A stretch of 64,000 nt of DNA, from positions 6,448,001-6,512,000 of the forward strand of contig NZ_CP035913.1 of assembly GCF_004209755.1 (NCBI RefSeq), written 5' to 3'. The notes below the pieces were generated by a model. The model was given only the letters and a program-made list of their open reading frames with translations. It was not told where the DNA came from and searched no databases. This document shows positions 48,985 through 57,431 of this stretch, piece by piece (the first letter of the stretch is position 1; every line of letters begins with the position of its first letter). A program made the position numbers and the translations under genes. This DNA is from Pseudoduganella lutea. Lineage in GTDB: Bacteria > Pseudomonadota > Gammaproteobacteria > Burkholderiales > Burkholderiaceae_D.

Positions 48985-49521
48985 TCACGCCAGCCGCTTG
49001 TGCATTCGCGCAAGCGGCACACTCACGCCGCCGGGAAGCGAAAGCGCGAATTCCTCAACCGTGACATAGCCGGCGGACCGATACAGCGGAACGCCGGGCA
49101 GGGTGGCTGCCATTTCAAGCGCACGAAAGCCTGCCTGCGCCGCTTCGGCTTCGCAGTGCCGGAGCAGCCTGGTGCCCAGGCCCTGGCGCGGCATCGATGG
49201 TTCGACGAAGAATGCGCGAATGCGACCGGCCTGCGTGGCCGGATCTAGCAGCGGGTCGGCGGCGGCTTTTGCGCGGTCGGCACCGAACAGCGTGGCGCGC
49301 CTGCTCCAACCCCCGCAGGCCACCGGCTTGCCATCGTGCTCGATGAGGAAGTAGGTGCCATCCCTGATCAACTGGGTATCGACCCCGAAGATGTGGTGCG
49401 TGACCGCCTGCGCCTGTTCTTCCGTGTAGAACCCTGCACTGAGTGCGATACCGGAGCGGGCGATCAGCGCTTCGAGCGCAGGAACGTCATCCTGCGTGGC
49501 GCGGCGCAGGATGTCGGTCAT
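48985..49521 (-). CDS. GNAT family N-acetyltransferase
   Basis: 178 residues. The acetyl-CoA-binding pyrophosphate loop is in IRAFFVEPSMPRQGLGTRLL (R/Q-x-x-G-x-G/A), with the final strands ATLPGVPLYRSAGY. The substrate is unknown. It overlaps the nadB stop by four bases (ATGA), so it is co-translated with nadB, but no functional link is known. Confidence 0.88.
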   Translation of the reverse strand: MTDILRRATQDDVPALEALIARSGIALSAGFYTEEQAQAVTHHIFGVDTQLIRDGTYFLIEHDGKPVACGGWSRRATLFGADRAKAAADPLLDPATQAGRIRAFFVEPSMPRQGLGTRLLRHCEAEAAQAGFRALEMAATLPGVPLYRSAGYVTVEEFALSLPGGVSVPLARMHKRLA

Positions 49522-51131
49522 CGGCGATTCGGCGTGAGGATCGTCGGCAGGGCCTTCGGCAGCGTTTCCGGATAATCCCGCGAGAAATGCAGGCCGCGGC
49601 TCTCGCGCCGCTGCAGCGCGCTATTGACGATCAGCGCGGCCACGTCAACGAGATTGCGCAGTTCCAGCAGGTCGGCCGTGATGCGGAAGTTGCGGTAATA
49701 CTCGTCGATTTCCTCCTTCAGCAACGCGATGCGGTGCTGGGCGCGCTCCAGGCGCTTGGTGGTGCGCACGATGCCCACGTAGTTCCACATGGAGCGGCGC
49801 AGCTCGTCCCAGTTGTGGGCGATGACCACTTCCTCGTCGGCGTCCGTGACGCGGCTTTCGTCCCAGTCGGGCAGGTAGGGCGTGCCATTCTTTTCCTTCG
49901 ACAGGATGTCCTGCGCACAGGCGCGGCCGATGACGACGCATTCGAGCAGCGAGTTGCTGGCGAGCCGGTTGGCGCCGTGCAGGCCCGTGTACCCGGTTTC
50001 GCCGACGGCATACAGGCCGGGCAGGTCGGTGCGGCCCATCATGTCGGTGACGACGCCGCCGCACGTGTAGTGGGCGGCCGGCACGACGGGAATCGGCTGC
50101 TTCGTGATGTCGATGCCCAGTTCCAGGCAGCGCGCGTAAATGGTGGGGAAGTGCTCGATCAGGAACTCGGCTGGCTTGTGGGTCATGTCGAGGTGCACAT
50201 AATCCAGGCCCCGCTTCTTGATCTCGAAGTCGATCGCGCGCGCCACCACGTCGCGCGGCGCCAGCTCGGCGCGGGGATCGTGTGCCAGCATGAAGCGCTG
50301 GCCCGCTGCCGCTGCCGCTTCCGGCGGCAGCTTCAACAGGCCGCCTTCGCCGCGCATCGCTTCCGTGATCAGGAACGATTTCGCATACGGGTGATACAGG
50401 CAGGTCGGGTGGAACTGGATGAATTCCATGTTGGCGACGCGGCAGCCGGCACGCCATGCCATCGCGATGCCGTCACCGCTGGCCGTGTCGGGGTTGGTGG
50501 TGTACAGGTAGACCTTGCCCGCACCGCCGGTGCACATCACCGTGTGTTCCGCCGCGACTGTGTGCACCTCGCCGCTGCGCACATCCTGCACATACAGGCC
50601 GTGGCACTTGGGTTGCGCATTGCCGTGCGAAGGGCGGGGCCCGAGCTTGTCGGACGTGATCAGGTCGATCGCGCAGTGGTGCTCGAACAGGCTGATGTTC
50701 GGGTGGGCGCGCACCTTCTCTTCCAGCGTGACCTGCACCGCGTGGCCGGTAGCGTCCGCCGCGTGGATGATGCGGCGCTGGCTGTGGCCACCTTCACGCG
50801 TCAGGTGGAATCCCAGTTCCGCCGACGTGTCGCGCGTAAAAGGCACGCCCTGGGCGATGAGCCATTCAATCGCTTCCCGGCCATGCTCGACGATGTAGCG
50901 CGTGGCACCTTCGTCGCACAGGCCGGCACCGGCAACCAGTGTGTCGTCGATATGCTCCGCGTGGCTGTCGCCGGAATCCAGGACCGCGGCAATCCCGCCC
51001 TGGGCCCAGTTGCTGGCCCCGTCCAGCAGCTCGCGCTTGGAAACGATGGCAACCCGGCGCGTTTCGGCCAGGTGCAGGGCGACCGACAGGCCGGCCAGCC
51101 CGCTGCCGACGATGGCTACGTCAAATTTCAT
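49518..51131 (-). CDS. nadB: L-aspartate oxidase NadB
   Basis: 537 residues from the ATG at 51131. FAD-binding VAIVGSGLAGLSVALHLAE is followed by SNWAQGGIAAVLDSGDSHAEH and the substrate-site block TREGGHSQRRIIHAAD, then the HGANRLASNSLLE region and a helical C-terminal domain. The enzyme makes iminoaspartate for NAD synthesis. A TTG seven codons upstream is an alternative start; neither has a good ribosome site. nadA and nadC are not in the window. Confidence 0.95.
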   Translation of the reverse strand: MKFDVAIVGSGLAGLSVALHLAETRRVAIVSKRELLDGASNWAQGGIAAVLDSGDSHAEHIDDTLVAGAGLCDEGATRYIVEHGREAIEWLIAQGVPFTRDTSAELGFHLTREGGHSQRRIIHAADATGHAVQVTLEEKVRAHPNISLFEHHCAIDLITSDKLGPRPSHGNAQPKCHGLYVQDVRSGEVHTVAAEHTVMCTGGAGKVYLYTTNPDTASGDGIAMAWRAGCRVANMEFIQFHPTCLYHPYAKSFLITEAMRGEGGLLKLPPEAAAAAGQRFMLAHDPRAELAPRDVVARAIDFEIKKRGLDYVHLDMTHKPAEFLIEHFPTIYARCLELGIDITKQPIPVVPAAHYTCGGVVTDMMGRTDLPGLYAVGETGYTGLHGANRLASNSLLECVVIGRACAQDILSKEKNGTPYLPDWDESRVTDADEEVVIAHNWDELRRSMWNYVGIVRTTKRLERAQHRIALLKEEIDEYYRNFRITADLLELRNLVDVAALIVNSALQRRESRGLHFSRDYPETLPKALPTILTPNRR

Positions 51132-51309
51132 GGTGAGGAAGGTATTTTTCAAGAAAGAACAAGACTATAGACCATTTGCAAACACGCGTCATGCCTCGGC
51201 CCGTTTTGCGCGTTCTCAACGACTGATGGGCAGGGGTCCGGCATCATGGCTGAGCCATCCGCAGCGTGATGGCGGTTGCGCCCACCGGACGGGCGAGGGA
51301 GCCCCCACT

Positions 51310-52068
51310 GTGATCCGGATCTTCAACCATTACGTCTCGCGAACCGGTTTTATCCTGCTGCTGTTTGAAATGCTGATCCTGCATGCCGCCGCCAGTGCGA
51401 CGGCGCTGCTCTGGAGCAGCGCGCCGCGCGGCAGCGCCGATACCTACCTGACCGGGACGCTGTTCGCGCTCGTCAATGTGTTCGCCATGAGTGCACTCGG
51501 GCTCTACCAGCAGCAATTGCGCGAAGACCTGCGCGGTGCATTGGCCCGCGTTCCTCCTGCCTTCCTGGTGGGCTTCGTGCTGGTGTCCGCCCTGATGGAA
51601 GTCATGCCTGCGATCGACCTGGGGCGTGCCACGAGCCTTGCCTTCCTGTTCGGTGGTGCCTGCGTGATGATGACGCGGGTGCTGCTGTTCACCTCGGCGC
51701 AATCCGATATCCTGGTGGAGCGACTGATCCTTATCGGCGCTGGCGCTCTGGCCCGCGAGTGTCTCGAGCTGGCCGCCACGCGCGATGGGCCGCGGCGTTT
51801 CGAGGTCGTCGGCTGCGTGCCGATGCCGGATGAAGAGCGTTGCGTGCCGGTCGCCAAGGTGCTGAAACCCGGCGAATCCCTGCTCACGCTGGCCCGTCGC
51901 CATGGCGCGAACGAGCTGGTCATTTCCGTCAGCGACCGGCGCAACGGTGCCTATCCGGTGCGCGAACTGCTCGACTGCGCACTCGGCGGCGTGCGCGTGA
52001 CGGACGCGGCGGCGTTCTTCGAGCGCGAGGCCAGCCAGATCCGGGTCGACTCGCTGCAGCCGAGTTAG
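51310..52068 (+). CDS. XrtA/PEP-CTERM-type sugar transferase, N-terminal part only (catalytic domain absent)
   Basis: 252 residues from GTG, starting MIRIFNHYVSRTGFILLLFE as in TIGR03013-type exosortase-associated glycosyltransferases. Four membrane helices (about residues 11-33, 42-64, 76-100, 105-125) and the CoA-binding-like Rossmann domain (LILIGAGALARECLELA) are present. Relatives continue after VDSLQPSW into a bacterial sugar-transferase domain of about 200 residues; here a TAG stop falls exactly at the Trp position. The catalytic domain is missing, so a priming glycosyltransferase function is unlikely. It could be a decayed gene or a retained regulatory/membrane domain. Confidence 0.8.
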   Translation: MIRIFNHYVSRTGFILLLFEMLILHAAASATALLWSSAPRGSADTYLTGTLFALVNVFAMSALGLYQQQLREDLRGALARVPPAFLVGFVLVSALMEVMPAIDLGRATSLAFLFGGACVMMTRVLLFTSAQSDILVERLILIGAGALARECLELAATRDGPRRFEVVGCVPMPDEERCVPVAKVLKPGESLLTLARRHGANELVISVSDRRNGAYPVRELLDCALGGVRVTDAAAFFEREASQIRVDSLQPS

Positions 52069-53822
52069 AAGTCCGCGAGTAGCTGGGCCGACTCCTTGTC
52101 GTTCGGATTTTCCCTGGTGGCCTGTTCCAGCCAGCGCGTGGCGTCGGCCGGCTTGCCCACCCTTGCCTGCAGCCTGGCGAGGGCGGTCATCAATGCCACG
52201 CTTTTCCTGTCAAGCGCGAGTGCCGCCTCGTAGCGCTTGCGGGCATCGTCCGGCTTTTTCTCCACAATGTCGAGATTGGCCAGGTTGTCCAGGGCGGGCA
52301 GGTACATCGGATCCAGCGCGAGCGCCTTGGCAAAGCCGGCACGTGCGCCGTCGAGATCGCCACTGCCCAGCAGCACGCCGGCGCGCAGATTCTGCAGCCT
52401 CGCACTGTCGCCTTGATTGAGCAGCGCGTCGACCACGCTCAAGGCCTTGTCAAACTGTTTGTCACGCAGGTGGCTCAGTACCAGCAGGGTGCTGGCCCGT
52501 TCCGGGCCGCTGCCCCCTTCAGCCGCGCGTTCCAGTTCAGTGATCGCTTTTGCACCGTGACCCATCTGCAGCAGGCTGAGGCCATGGCCAAGGCGCAGCT
52601 CGGCGCGCTCGGGCTTGAGTTCGCTCGCCTTTTCAAAGTAGTTGGCCGACTGTGCAAAATTATGGGCCTGCATCTCTGCTTCACCCGCCAGCGCCAGCAG
52701 GTCGGCATCGTTCGGTGCCCCCTTGAGTGCGGTGCGCATCATCTTGAGCGCCTCATCCCGTTTACCACCACGCAGCGCGACAGTTGCCAGCAACTTTGTC
52801 GTATAAGCATGGTTGGGATTTTCTTGCAAGAACTGATTCAAATATTGCTCGGCCCGGGTATCCGAGCCTGTGACCACCGATACGGCGCCAGCCAGCAGCA
52901 CGCTGGGCATGTGCTCGGGTGCTGCGCGCAGCACCTGCTGCACCTGCTCCAGGGCGGACTTGTAGCGCTTTTCGCGAAAATCAAGCAAGGCCTGGGAGTA
53001 GGAGATCATCAGGTTCTTCGGCTGCGCCTTGCGGGCCAGCTTGATTTGCTGGCGCGCGTCGTCAAGGCGATCTTCCTGGATTGCCAGGTTGGCGAGATCA
53101 AGGTGGGCCTGCACATTGTTCGGCTTGACTTCGAGAATGCGCTCATAAGTCTTGCGCGCGGCTGCGATGTCATCGTCGGCACGCTGCAGGTCGCCTTTCA
53201 GGCGCAGCGATTCGACGCTGTTCGGATCCTGTGCGATCGCCAGTTCCACCAGCTGCTGTGCCTGATCGGGCTTTTCGCCGATGAGCGCCAGCTTCGCCAG
53301 GCCGAGCGTGGCATCGGCGAAGTTCGGTTTCACATGCAGGGCGCGCTCGAAGAGTGAACGGGCTTCGTCAAGCCGGTTCAGGGCAAGCAGCGCCTGGGCC
53401 CGCAAGGTCAACGATTCTGCATTCCCTTGGTCTTCCGGAAACTCGTCCAGCACGCGCTGGAACTGGCCCTGCGACAGCAGCGACTTGCCAAGCGCAGGCT
53501 GCACGGCGTCGGCTCGCGCGCCAAGGTCGCGGGCCCGTCGCAATTCCTTTTCAGCGGAGGCCATGTCGCCGGTATCGAGGTATATCTGGCCCAGCATCAA
53601 CCGCGCCGGCACGTGCTCCGGTTGTTGCTGCACGACGTTCTTGAGCTGGATGATGGCCGCCTTCGCATCCCCCTGGTCACGGAAACGGCGCGCATCGGCC
53701 ATCAGCTCGTCCGCTGGCAGCGGGCGGCTGCAGGCCCCGAGTGCCAGCAGCAGGGGCAGGGCAGTGATCGCCCTGCGGATAGGTGTCGTGGATGAGAGGG
53801 CGTGGAACAAACAATTCGGCAT
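52065..53822 (-). CDS. PrsT-like TPR-repeat lipoprotein of the PEP-CTERM system, shorter than usual
   Basis: 585 residues. A lipoprotein signal with lipobox LLALGAC (Cys31) precedes about fifteen tetratricopeptide repeats, visible as repeated LxxxGxxxxAxxxLxxAL units through the whole chain. The opening LPADELMADARRFRDQGDAK and GDMASAEKELRRARDLGARAD match PrsT, which is usually about 900 residues, so about a third may be missing at the C-terminus. The start is set by GGAGACC right before the ATG at 53822. Its stop overlaps that of the convergent truncated sugar transferase. Confidence 0.82.
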   Translation of the reverse strand: MPNCLFHALSSTTPIRRAITALPLLLALGACSRPLPADELMADARRFRDQGDAKAAIIQLKNVVQQQPEHVPARLMLGQIYLDTGDMASAEKELRRARDLGARADAVQPALGKSLLSQGQFQRVLDEFPEDQGNAESLTLRAQALLALNRLDEARSLFERALHVKPNFADATLGLAKLALIGEKPDQAQQLVELAIAQDPNSVESLRLKGDLQRADDDIAAARKTYERILEVKPNNVQAHLDLANLAIQEDRLDDARQQIKLARKAQPKNLMISYSQALLDFREKRYKSALEQVQQVLRAAPEHMPSVLLAGAVSVVTGSDTRAEQYLNQFLQENPNHAYTTKLLATVALRGGKRDEALKMMRTALKGAPNDADLLALAGEAEMQAHNFAQSANYFEKASELKPERAELRLGHGLSLLQMGHGAKAITELERAAEGGSGPERASTLLVLSHLRDKQFDKALSVVDALLNQGDSARLQNLRAGVLLGSGDLDGARAGFAKALALDPMYLPALDNLANLDIVEKKPDDARKRYEAALALDRKSVALMTALARLQARVGKPADATRWLEQATRENPNDKESAQLLADF

Positions 53823-53915
53823 GACGGTCTCCATTGCAGGCTGAAATGCCAGCGTAGGAAATTGCCGGGCAGGCTCGTTGATCGCCCTCAACGAAGCCTG
53901 CCATCATGAACATGG

Positions 53916-54578
53916 TTATTGCATTGAGGCACCGGTACGAGGTGGGCGTCCGGGCAGGGTCAGCGCAATGCGGCTTCCGCTACCGATCAGACCACGCTGC
54001 GCGGCGACCACCACGGCGTGGGTGCGCGCAGTTGCGTCGAGCTTGCTCATCAATCCTTTGACGTGCGTCTTGACGGTGCCCACGCCGATGCCCAGTTCGC
54101 GCGCGATCGATTTGTTGCAGCAGCCCCGGGCAAGCAATTGCAGCACGTCGGTTTCCCGGCCCGTCAGCGATTCTCGGCTCAAGCTGTCCGCCACGCAGCG
54201 TGTTACCGCTTCCGCCATGTAGCGCATCCCCTGGCTCAATTGCCGCACTGCGCGCAACAGTTCGTCCGCCGAACAACACTGCAGCAGGTAGCCATGCACA
54301 CCGCTGTCCATTGCCGTGCGTACCTGCCATTCCTTGTCGAGTTGCGTCATGATCAGCACGCGCGGCGCGGCACTGAAACGGTCCGGTGACAATTGCCTGG
54401 CCAGCGTGATACCGCTATCGTAATCGGCAATGATAACGCGGGCGTGTGCCTGGCCCTGCGGCTGGCGGTCCTGCCGCGTCAGGTGAAACTCGTTGCGCTC
54501 GTTGAGCAAGGCATGGATGCCGGCCGCCATGACGGCATCGGCGTGCATGATATGGACGGAAGGCTGGTTGACTTGCAT
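53916..54578 (-). CDS. LuxR-family response regulator
   Basis: 220 residues from a start with an excellent AGGAGA site. A receiver-like N-terminal domain (about residues 5-115) keeps an acidic segment VIIADYDSG around the phosphoacceptor position and ends VHGYLLQCCSADELLRAVR. The C-terminal LuxR helix-turn-helix is LTGRETDVLQLLARGCCNKS and VGTVKTHVKGLMSKL. No sensor kinase gene adjoins it; the Hpt-like gene about 1.1 kb away on the same strand is a possible phosphorelay partner. Confidence 0.9.
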   Translation of the reverse strand: MQVNQPSVHIMHADAVMAAGIHALLNERNEFHLTRQDRQPQGQAHARVIIADYDSGITLARQLSPDRFSAAPRVLIMTQLDKEWQVRTAMDSGVHGYLLQCCSADELLRAVRQLSQGMRYMAEAVTRCVADSLSRESLTGRETDVLQLLARGCCNKSIARELGIGVGTVKTHVKGLMSKLDATARTHAVVVAAQRGLIGSGSRIALTLPGRPPRTGASMQ

Positions 54579-54733
54579 TGTATTCTCCTGTTCCGCAACA
54601 GCGAACGGCTGTTGCTTCTCATGCATTCATGATGGAACTGCAATGCGGAGAAGGCAAGTTAAGTGATGTTAAAGGCGTTAAACACAACGGCCATTCGGCC
54701 TTGTTGCGCTTACTGTAATGCATCCGGGTGCTG

Positions 54734-54779
54734 CCGCCCTCTGCCATTGGCGGGATATGCCGCCAATGGCAGAGGGCGG
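54734..54779. repeat. Perfect 20-bp inverted repeat hairpin after the Sel1 gene
   Basis: CCGCCCTCTGCCATTGGCGG (54734-54753), loop GATATG, then its exact complement (54760-54779). It ends 1 base from the stop codon of the Sel1 gene. There is no T tract on either side, so it is not a classic intrinsic terminator. Confidence 0.9.
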
Positions 54780-54780
54780 G

Positions 54781-55269
54781 TCATTTCAACCCGGCGCCAG
54801 CAAGCCAGCGTGCCGCTTCGTCGCTGCCGTTCCGCGCCAGCGATGCCAGGCGTAACGTTGCCTTCGGATGCCTGTGCTCGGCCGCCTGCACATACAGCGG
54901 CCACGCCTTTTCCGGCTCGTGGCCGGTGCCGTCAGCGGCGCGGTGGTACATTTCGGCGAGCTGGAACGCCGATTCCGCGTCGCCAGCGCGTGCCGCCTCT
55001 TCGAACAGCCGCATTGCTTCGCCACGCTGCGGGGTCTTGTTCTGGTACAGCATGCCGAGTTCGCGCTTGGCCACTACCGAGCCTTGCTCGGCCCATTCAC
55101 GCAGGCGTCGTTCAGCAGCCGCCCCGCCGTGGGCACCGAGGCGCTGCGCGACGGCCTCGATCTCGGAGGCTGGAGGAACCGTTCCTTCCTTGGCCTGGCA
55201 CGCGATCAACGCGCCGACCATGACGAGGACCGATGCGATCAGCGCTCCCGACTTGTTGAATAATTCCAT
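54781..55269 (-). CDS. Sel1-repeat lipoprotein
   Basis: 162 residues. A lipobox VGALIAC (Cys24) marks a lipoprotein. Three or four Sel1-type repeats (about residues 60-150) are seen as AKRELGMLYQNKTPQRGEAM, ESAFQLAEMYHRAADG and AWPLYVQAAEHRHPKA. Sel1 proteins act as scaffolds. It lies downstream of the hydrolase/Hpt pair on the same strand but 420 bases away, so it probably has its own promoter. A 20-bp hairpin follows its stop. Confidence 0.82.
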   Translation of the reverse strand: MELFNKSGALIASVLVMVGALIACQAKEGTVPPASEIEAVAQRLGAHGGAAAERRLREWAEQGSVVAKRELGMLYQNKTPQRGEAMRLFEEAARAGDAESAFQLAEMYHRAADGTGHEPEKAWPLYVQAAEHRHPKATLRLASLARNGSDEAARWLAGAGLK

Positions 55270-55691
55270 ATTTTTTTTCTTGCCTTATCCAAGTCCGCAC
55301 TGCGCATTGGCCGCCGCGCAGAAGGTCGTAATTTGCGTGCCGCAGTTGCAATGGCGCCAATGATACTGCCGAACTGTCGAGCAAGGGCGCACGGACGCCG
55401 CGAAGCATCTCCACGACGGGCCGGCCTCCCGATAATCAAGGCTGGATCGATGTCGATCTTAGCATGTTGTCTTTACGGAAAAGCACGCGCAGAGTCCGCA
55501 GGCGGGGTAACAATTGTAACGAGACGTTAGTACAGTCCAGCCCGCTGGCGAACTGGTCCCCGTCCGTGTCGCCAGACACGTTGCCAAGCGTCGCTACCGG
55601 TGATCCCATCAGTGTCGGTACAAAGGGCGCGATGCGACGCTGTCGCTTGGACCGGCGTGCTCTGCACGGCCATTGCAAGGCTGCAGGCAAC
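55270..55691. other. Intergenic region between the Hpt and Sel1 genes
   Basis: 422 bases with no supported gene. It includes a GTAAC-N4-GTAAC direct repeat (55507-55511 and 55516-55520), a spacing like OmpR-family sites but without other support, and an A-rich stretch just before the Sel1 start. It presumably carries the Sel1 promoter. Confidence 0.4.
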
Positions 55692-56093
55692 TCAGCTGCG
55701 CTGGGTCGCCCGACCGGCGTGCTGGTCGAGCCAGGCGCCGGCATGTTCCATGACGAGCCGCAGCTCCGTCTCGGCCGCGGTAAACAGCAGTGGTATCTCC
55801 ACGACGCGGCCCTCGGCCAGCGCCAGTTCCAGCGCCAGGCACGCGCCGATGAAGCGGCTGGCACCCAGTTCGCTGATGTCGCTGCGCAGATTGTGCAGGA
55901 TACGCCGTGCTTCCATGAAGCGCGCCTGCTGCACGGCGTCGCCCGCCAGGTTCAACGGTTCGATGCCGTTGCCGATGCACTCGCGTACGCGGCGCACCAC
56001 TTTCGCTTCGGCATGCGCATTGCCGCCCATCCGCTCGACCAGGTCGTCGACGGAAAAAACCGCATCGTCGAAGGCTGTTGCATGGACCGTCAT
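55692..56093 (-). CDS. Hpt (histidine phosphotransfer) domain-like protein
   Basis: 133 residues, almost entirely helical. The segment EARRILHNLRSDISELGA resembles the Hpt active-site helix (His67, with Lys/Gly positions of the usual HxxKGS replaced by Arg/Ser), and a following amphipathic helix FIGACLALELALAEG fits the four-helix bundle. A strong AGGAG ribosome site precedes the ATG, and the hydrolase gene ends 9 bases upstream. It may relay phosphate to a response regulator such as the LuxR protein nearby. Assignment is moderate because the motif is degenerate. Confidence 0.65.
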   Translation of the reverse strand: MTVHATAFDDAVFSVDDLVERMGGNAHAEAKVVRRVRECIGNGIEPLNLAGDAVQQARFMEARRILHNLRSDISELGASRFIGACLALELALAEGRVVEIPLLFTAAETELRLVMEHAGAWLDQHAGRATQRS

Positions 56094-56102
56094 GGCACTC
56101 TC

Positions 56103-57371
56103 CTAGGGATTGATTGACCAATGGTGGCCAATGGGCGACTCGACTGCCTGCAAGCCCGAACGCCCGGCTGCGGGCTGCCCGGCAATCAGTTGCCGGATAT
56201 CGGCCAATATGGAATGGCCCGGTGCCGTTTGCGGCGCGCCAGTGAAACTGGTATCGGCGGCGCTGGCATCGATCGTTTGCACGCCGGCGACGGGCAGCAG
56301 CACTGCGCCACTATCACCCGCGCGTGGAACATCACGTGTTTGATGGGCAGCGCGTAGCGCTTCGTCTCCGGACGCCGCGTACAGCGTCACAACCGTACCT
56401 GCCGCCACCAGCGCGGGTGCGATATCGCGCTGGAATGCGCCGGCGTCGATATCCGGCGCGGCCAGGATAATGTGGCGCAGCCGGGGGGCCAGGTCGGGAC
56501 GGGCTGCGAGCGCGGCGATGGTCGCTCCCGCCAGCGCACGCGCGCCCATGCCGTGCGCCAGCAGCAGCACCTCTGTCGGCGCGGCCTGTTCGATGAACTC
56601 GATGAGAAAAGCTGCCAGCCGAGGCTCCGACCAACCGACATTGGTTTCATCGACCATGTAGCCGGACAGCCGACCCTGCGACGGCCAGCTGTAGAACATC
56701 GGCACGCCGGCAAAGCGCAGTCCATGGGCGATCTGCGCCGTACGCCGCGCCGCATCCTCGAAGCTGGTGCGGTAGCCGGGCACGAACAGCAATGCGCTGC
56801 CGGCGGCCTTGCCGATGCTGTCGGCCAGCATGGGGAAATACTGGTCGCGCGGGACGACATCGGATCGTAGCAGCATCGCATGCCCGTCCGGATCGGCGCG
56901 GGCCTGCAGGCGCAGCAAGGTCGGCAACGCGGGCCCATCCTCCTGGCCGCCCCTCGGAACGCTGACCTCGCAACTGCCATAGCTGAGTTCCCCTCGGCCC
57001 GCGCCGAACTGGCGTGCCGGATGCCGGTCACCGGTCACCTGCCGGTCGGTGGCGAAAAACACTTGCAGCACGGCGTGATTCGCAGCGTCTGCCGGGCCCG
57101 GCATGGCACGCAGTGCACGGCGCCGGTCAACCTCCTCGACCAGGTTGCGCGCGGCAGCGCGCAGATAGCGGTCGCCCGCCAGGCCGGCGGCAGCCAGCGC
57201 GTCGGATACTGCGAACTGGCGCGACAGCGAACCGGGATCCTGCTCGAGATCGGCGACGGCTTCATCCACGCGGGGCGACTTGCCCATCAGGCGCGACTTC
57301 AGCATCTCGTACGCGGCGCCGGTACCCCCATCGGCGATCGCGGCGGTCAATGCGGTGGTAAGGACGTCCAT
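56103..57371 (-). CDS. DUF900-like alpha/beta hydrolase with Gly at the nucleophile position and an N-terminal helical domain
   Basis: 422 residues. The N-terminal 90 residues (YEMLKSRLMGK, DEAVADLEQDPGSLSRQF, YLRAAARNLVEEVD) form a small helical domain resembling those placed in front of effector domains in bacterial conflict proteins. The rest is DUF900-like: VLQVFFATDRQV, LLFVPGYRTSFEDAARR, FYSWPSQGRLSGYMVDETNV, the elbow LLLAHGMGARAL, ILAAPDIDAGAFQRDI and a late GHSILADI. The elbow has Gly274 where relatives have the catalytic Ser (HSMG). Asp and His candidates remain. It leads an operon with the Hpt-like gene. Confidence 0.82.
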   Translation of the reverse strand: MDVLTTALTAAIADGGTGAAYEMLKSRLMGKSPRVDEAVADLEQDPGSLSRQFAVSDALAAAGLAGDRYLRAAARNLVEEVDRRRALRAMPGPADAANHAVLQVFFATDRQVTGDRHPARQFGAGRGELSYGSCEVSVPRGGQEDGPALPTLLRLQARADPDGHAMLLRSDVVPRDQYFPMLADSIGKAAGSALLFVPGYRTSFEDAARRTAQIAHGLRFAGVPMFYSWPSQGRLSGYMVDETNVGWSEPRLAAFLIEFIEQAAPTEVLLLAHGMGARALAGATIAALAARPDLAPRLRHIILAAPDIDAGAFQRDIAPALVAAGTVVTLYAASGDEALRAAHQTRDVPRAGDSGAVLLPVAGVQTIDASAADTSFTGAPQTAPGHSILADIRQLIAGQPAAGRSGLQAVESPIGHHWSINP

Positions 57372-57431
57372 GCGGTCTGGCTCCGGGCTACGGTAGGACG
57401 TATCTCACCACAGCCCGCATTGCAAGTCCAG

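Noticed and set aside
55507..55520. GTAAC-N4-GTAAC direct repeat as an OmpR/CpxR-type site
   Set aside because: The spacing is 9 rather than the usual 10-11 and there is no OmpR-family regulator in the window.
55436..55864. Minus-strand frame overlapping the Hpt-like gene and the region after it
   Set aside because: It is an alternative frame of the Hpt gene in its first half; composition is that of a shadow frame.
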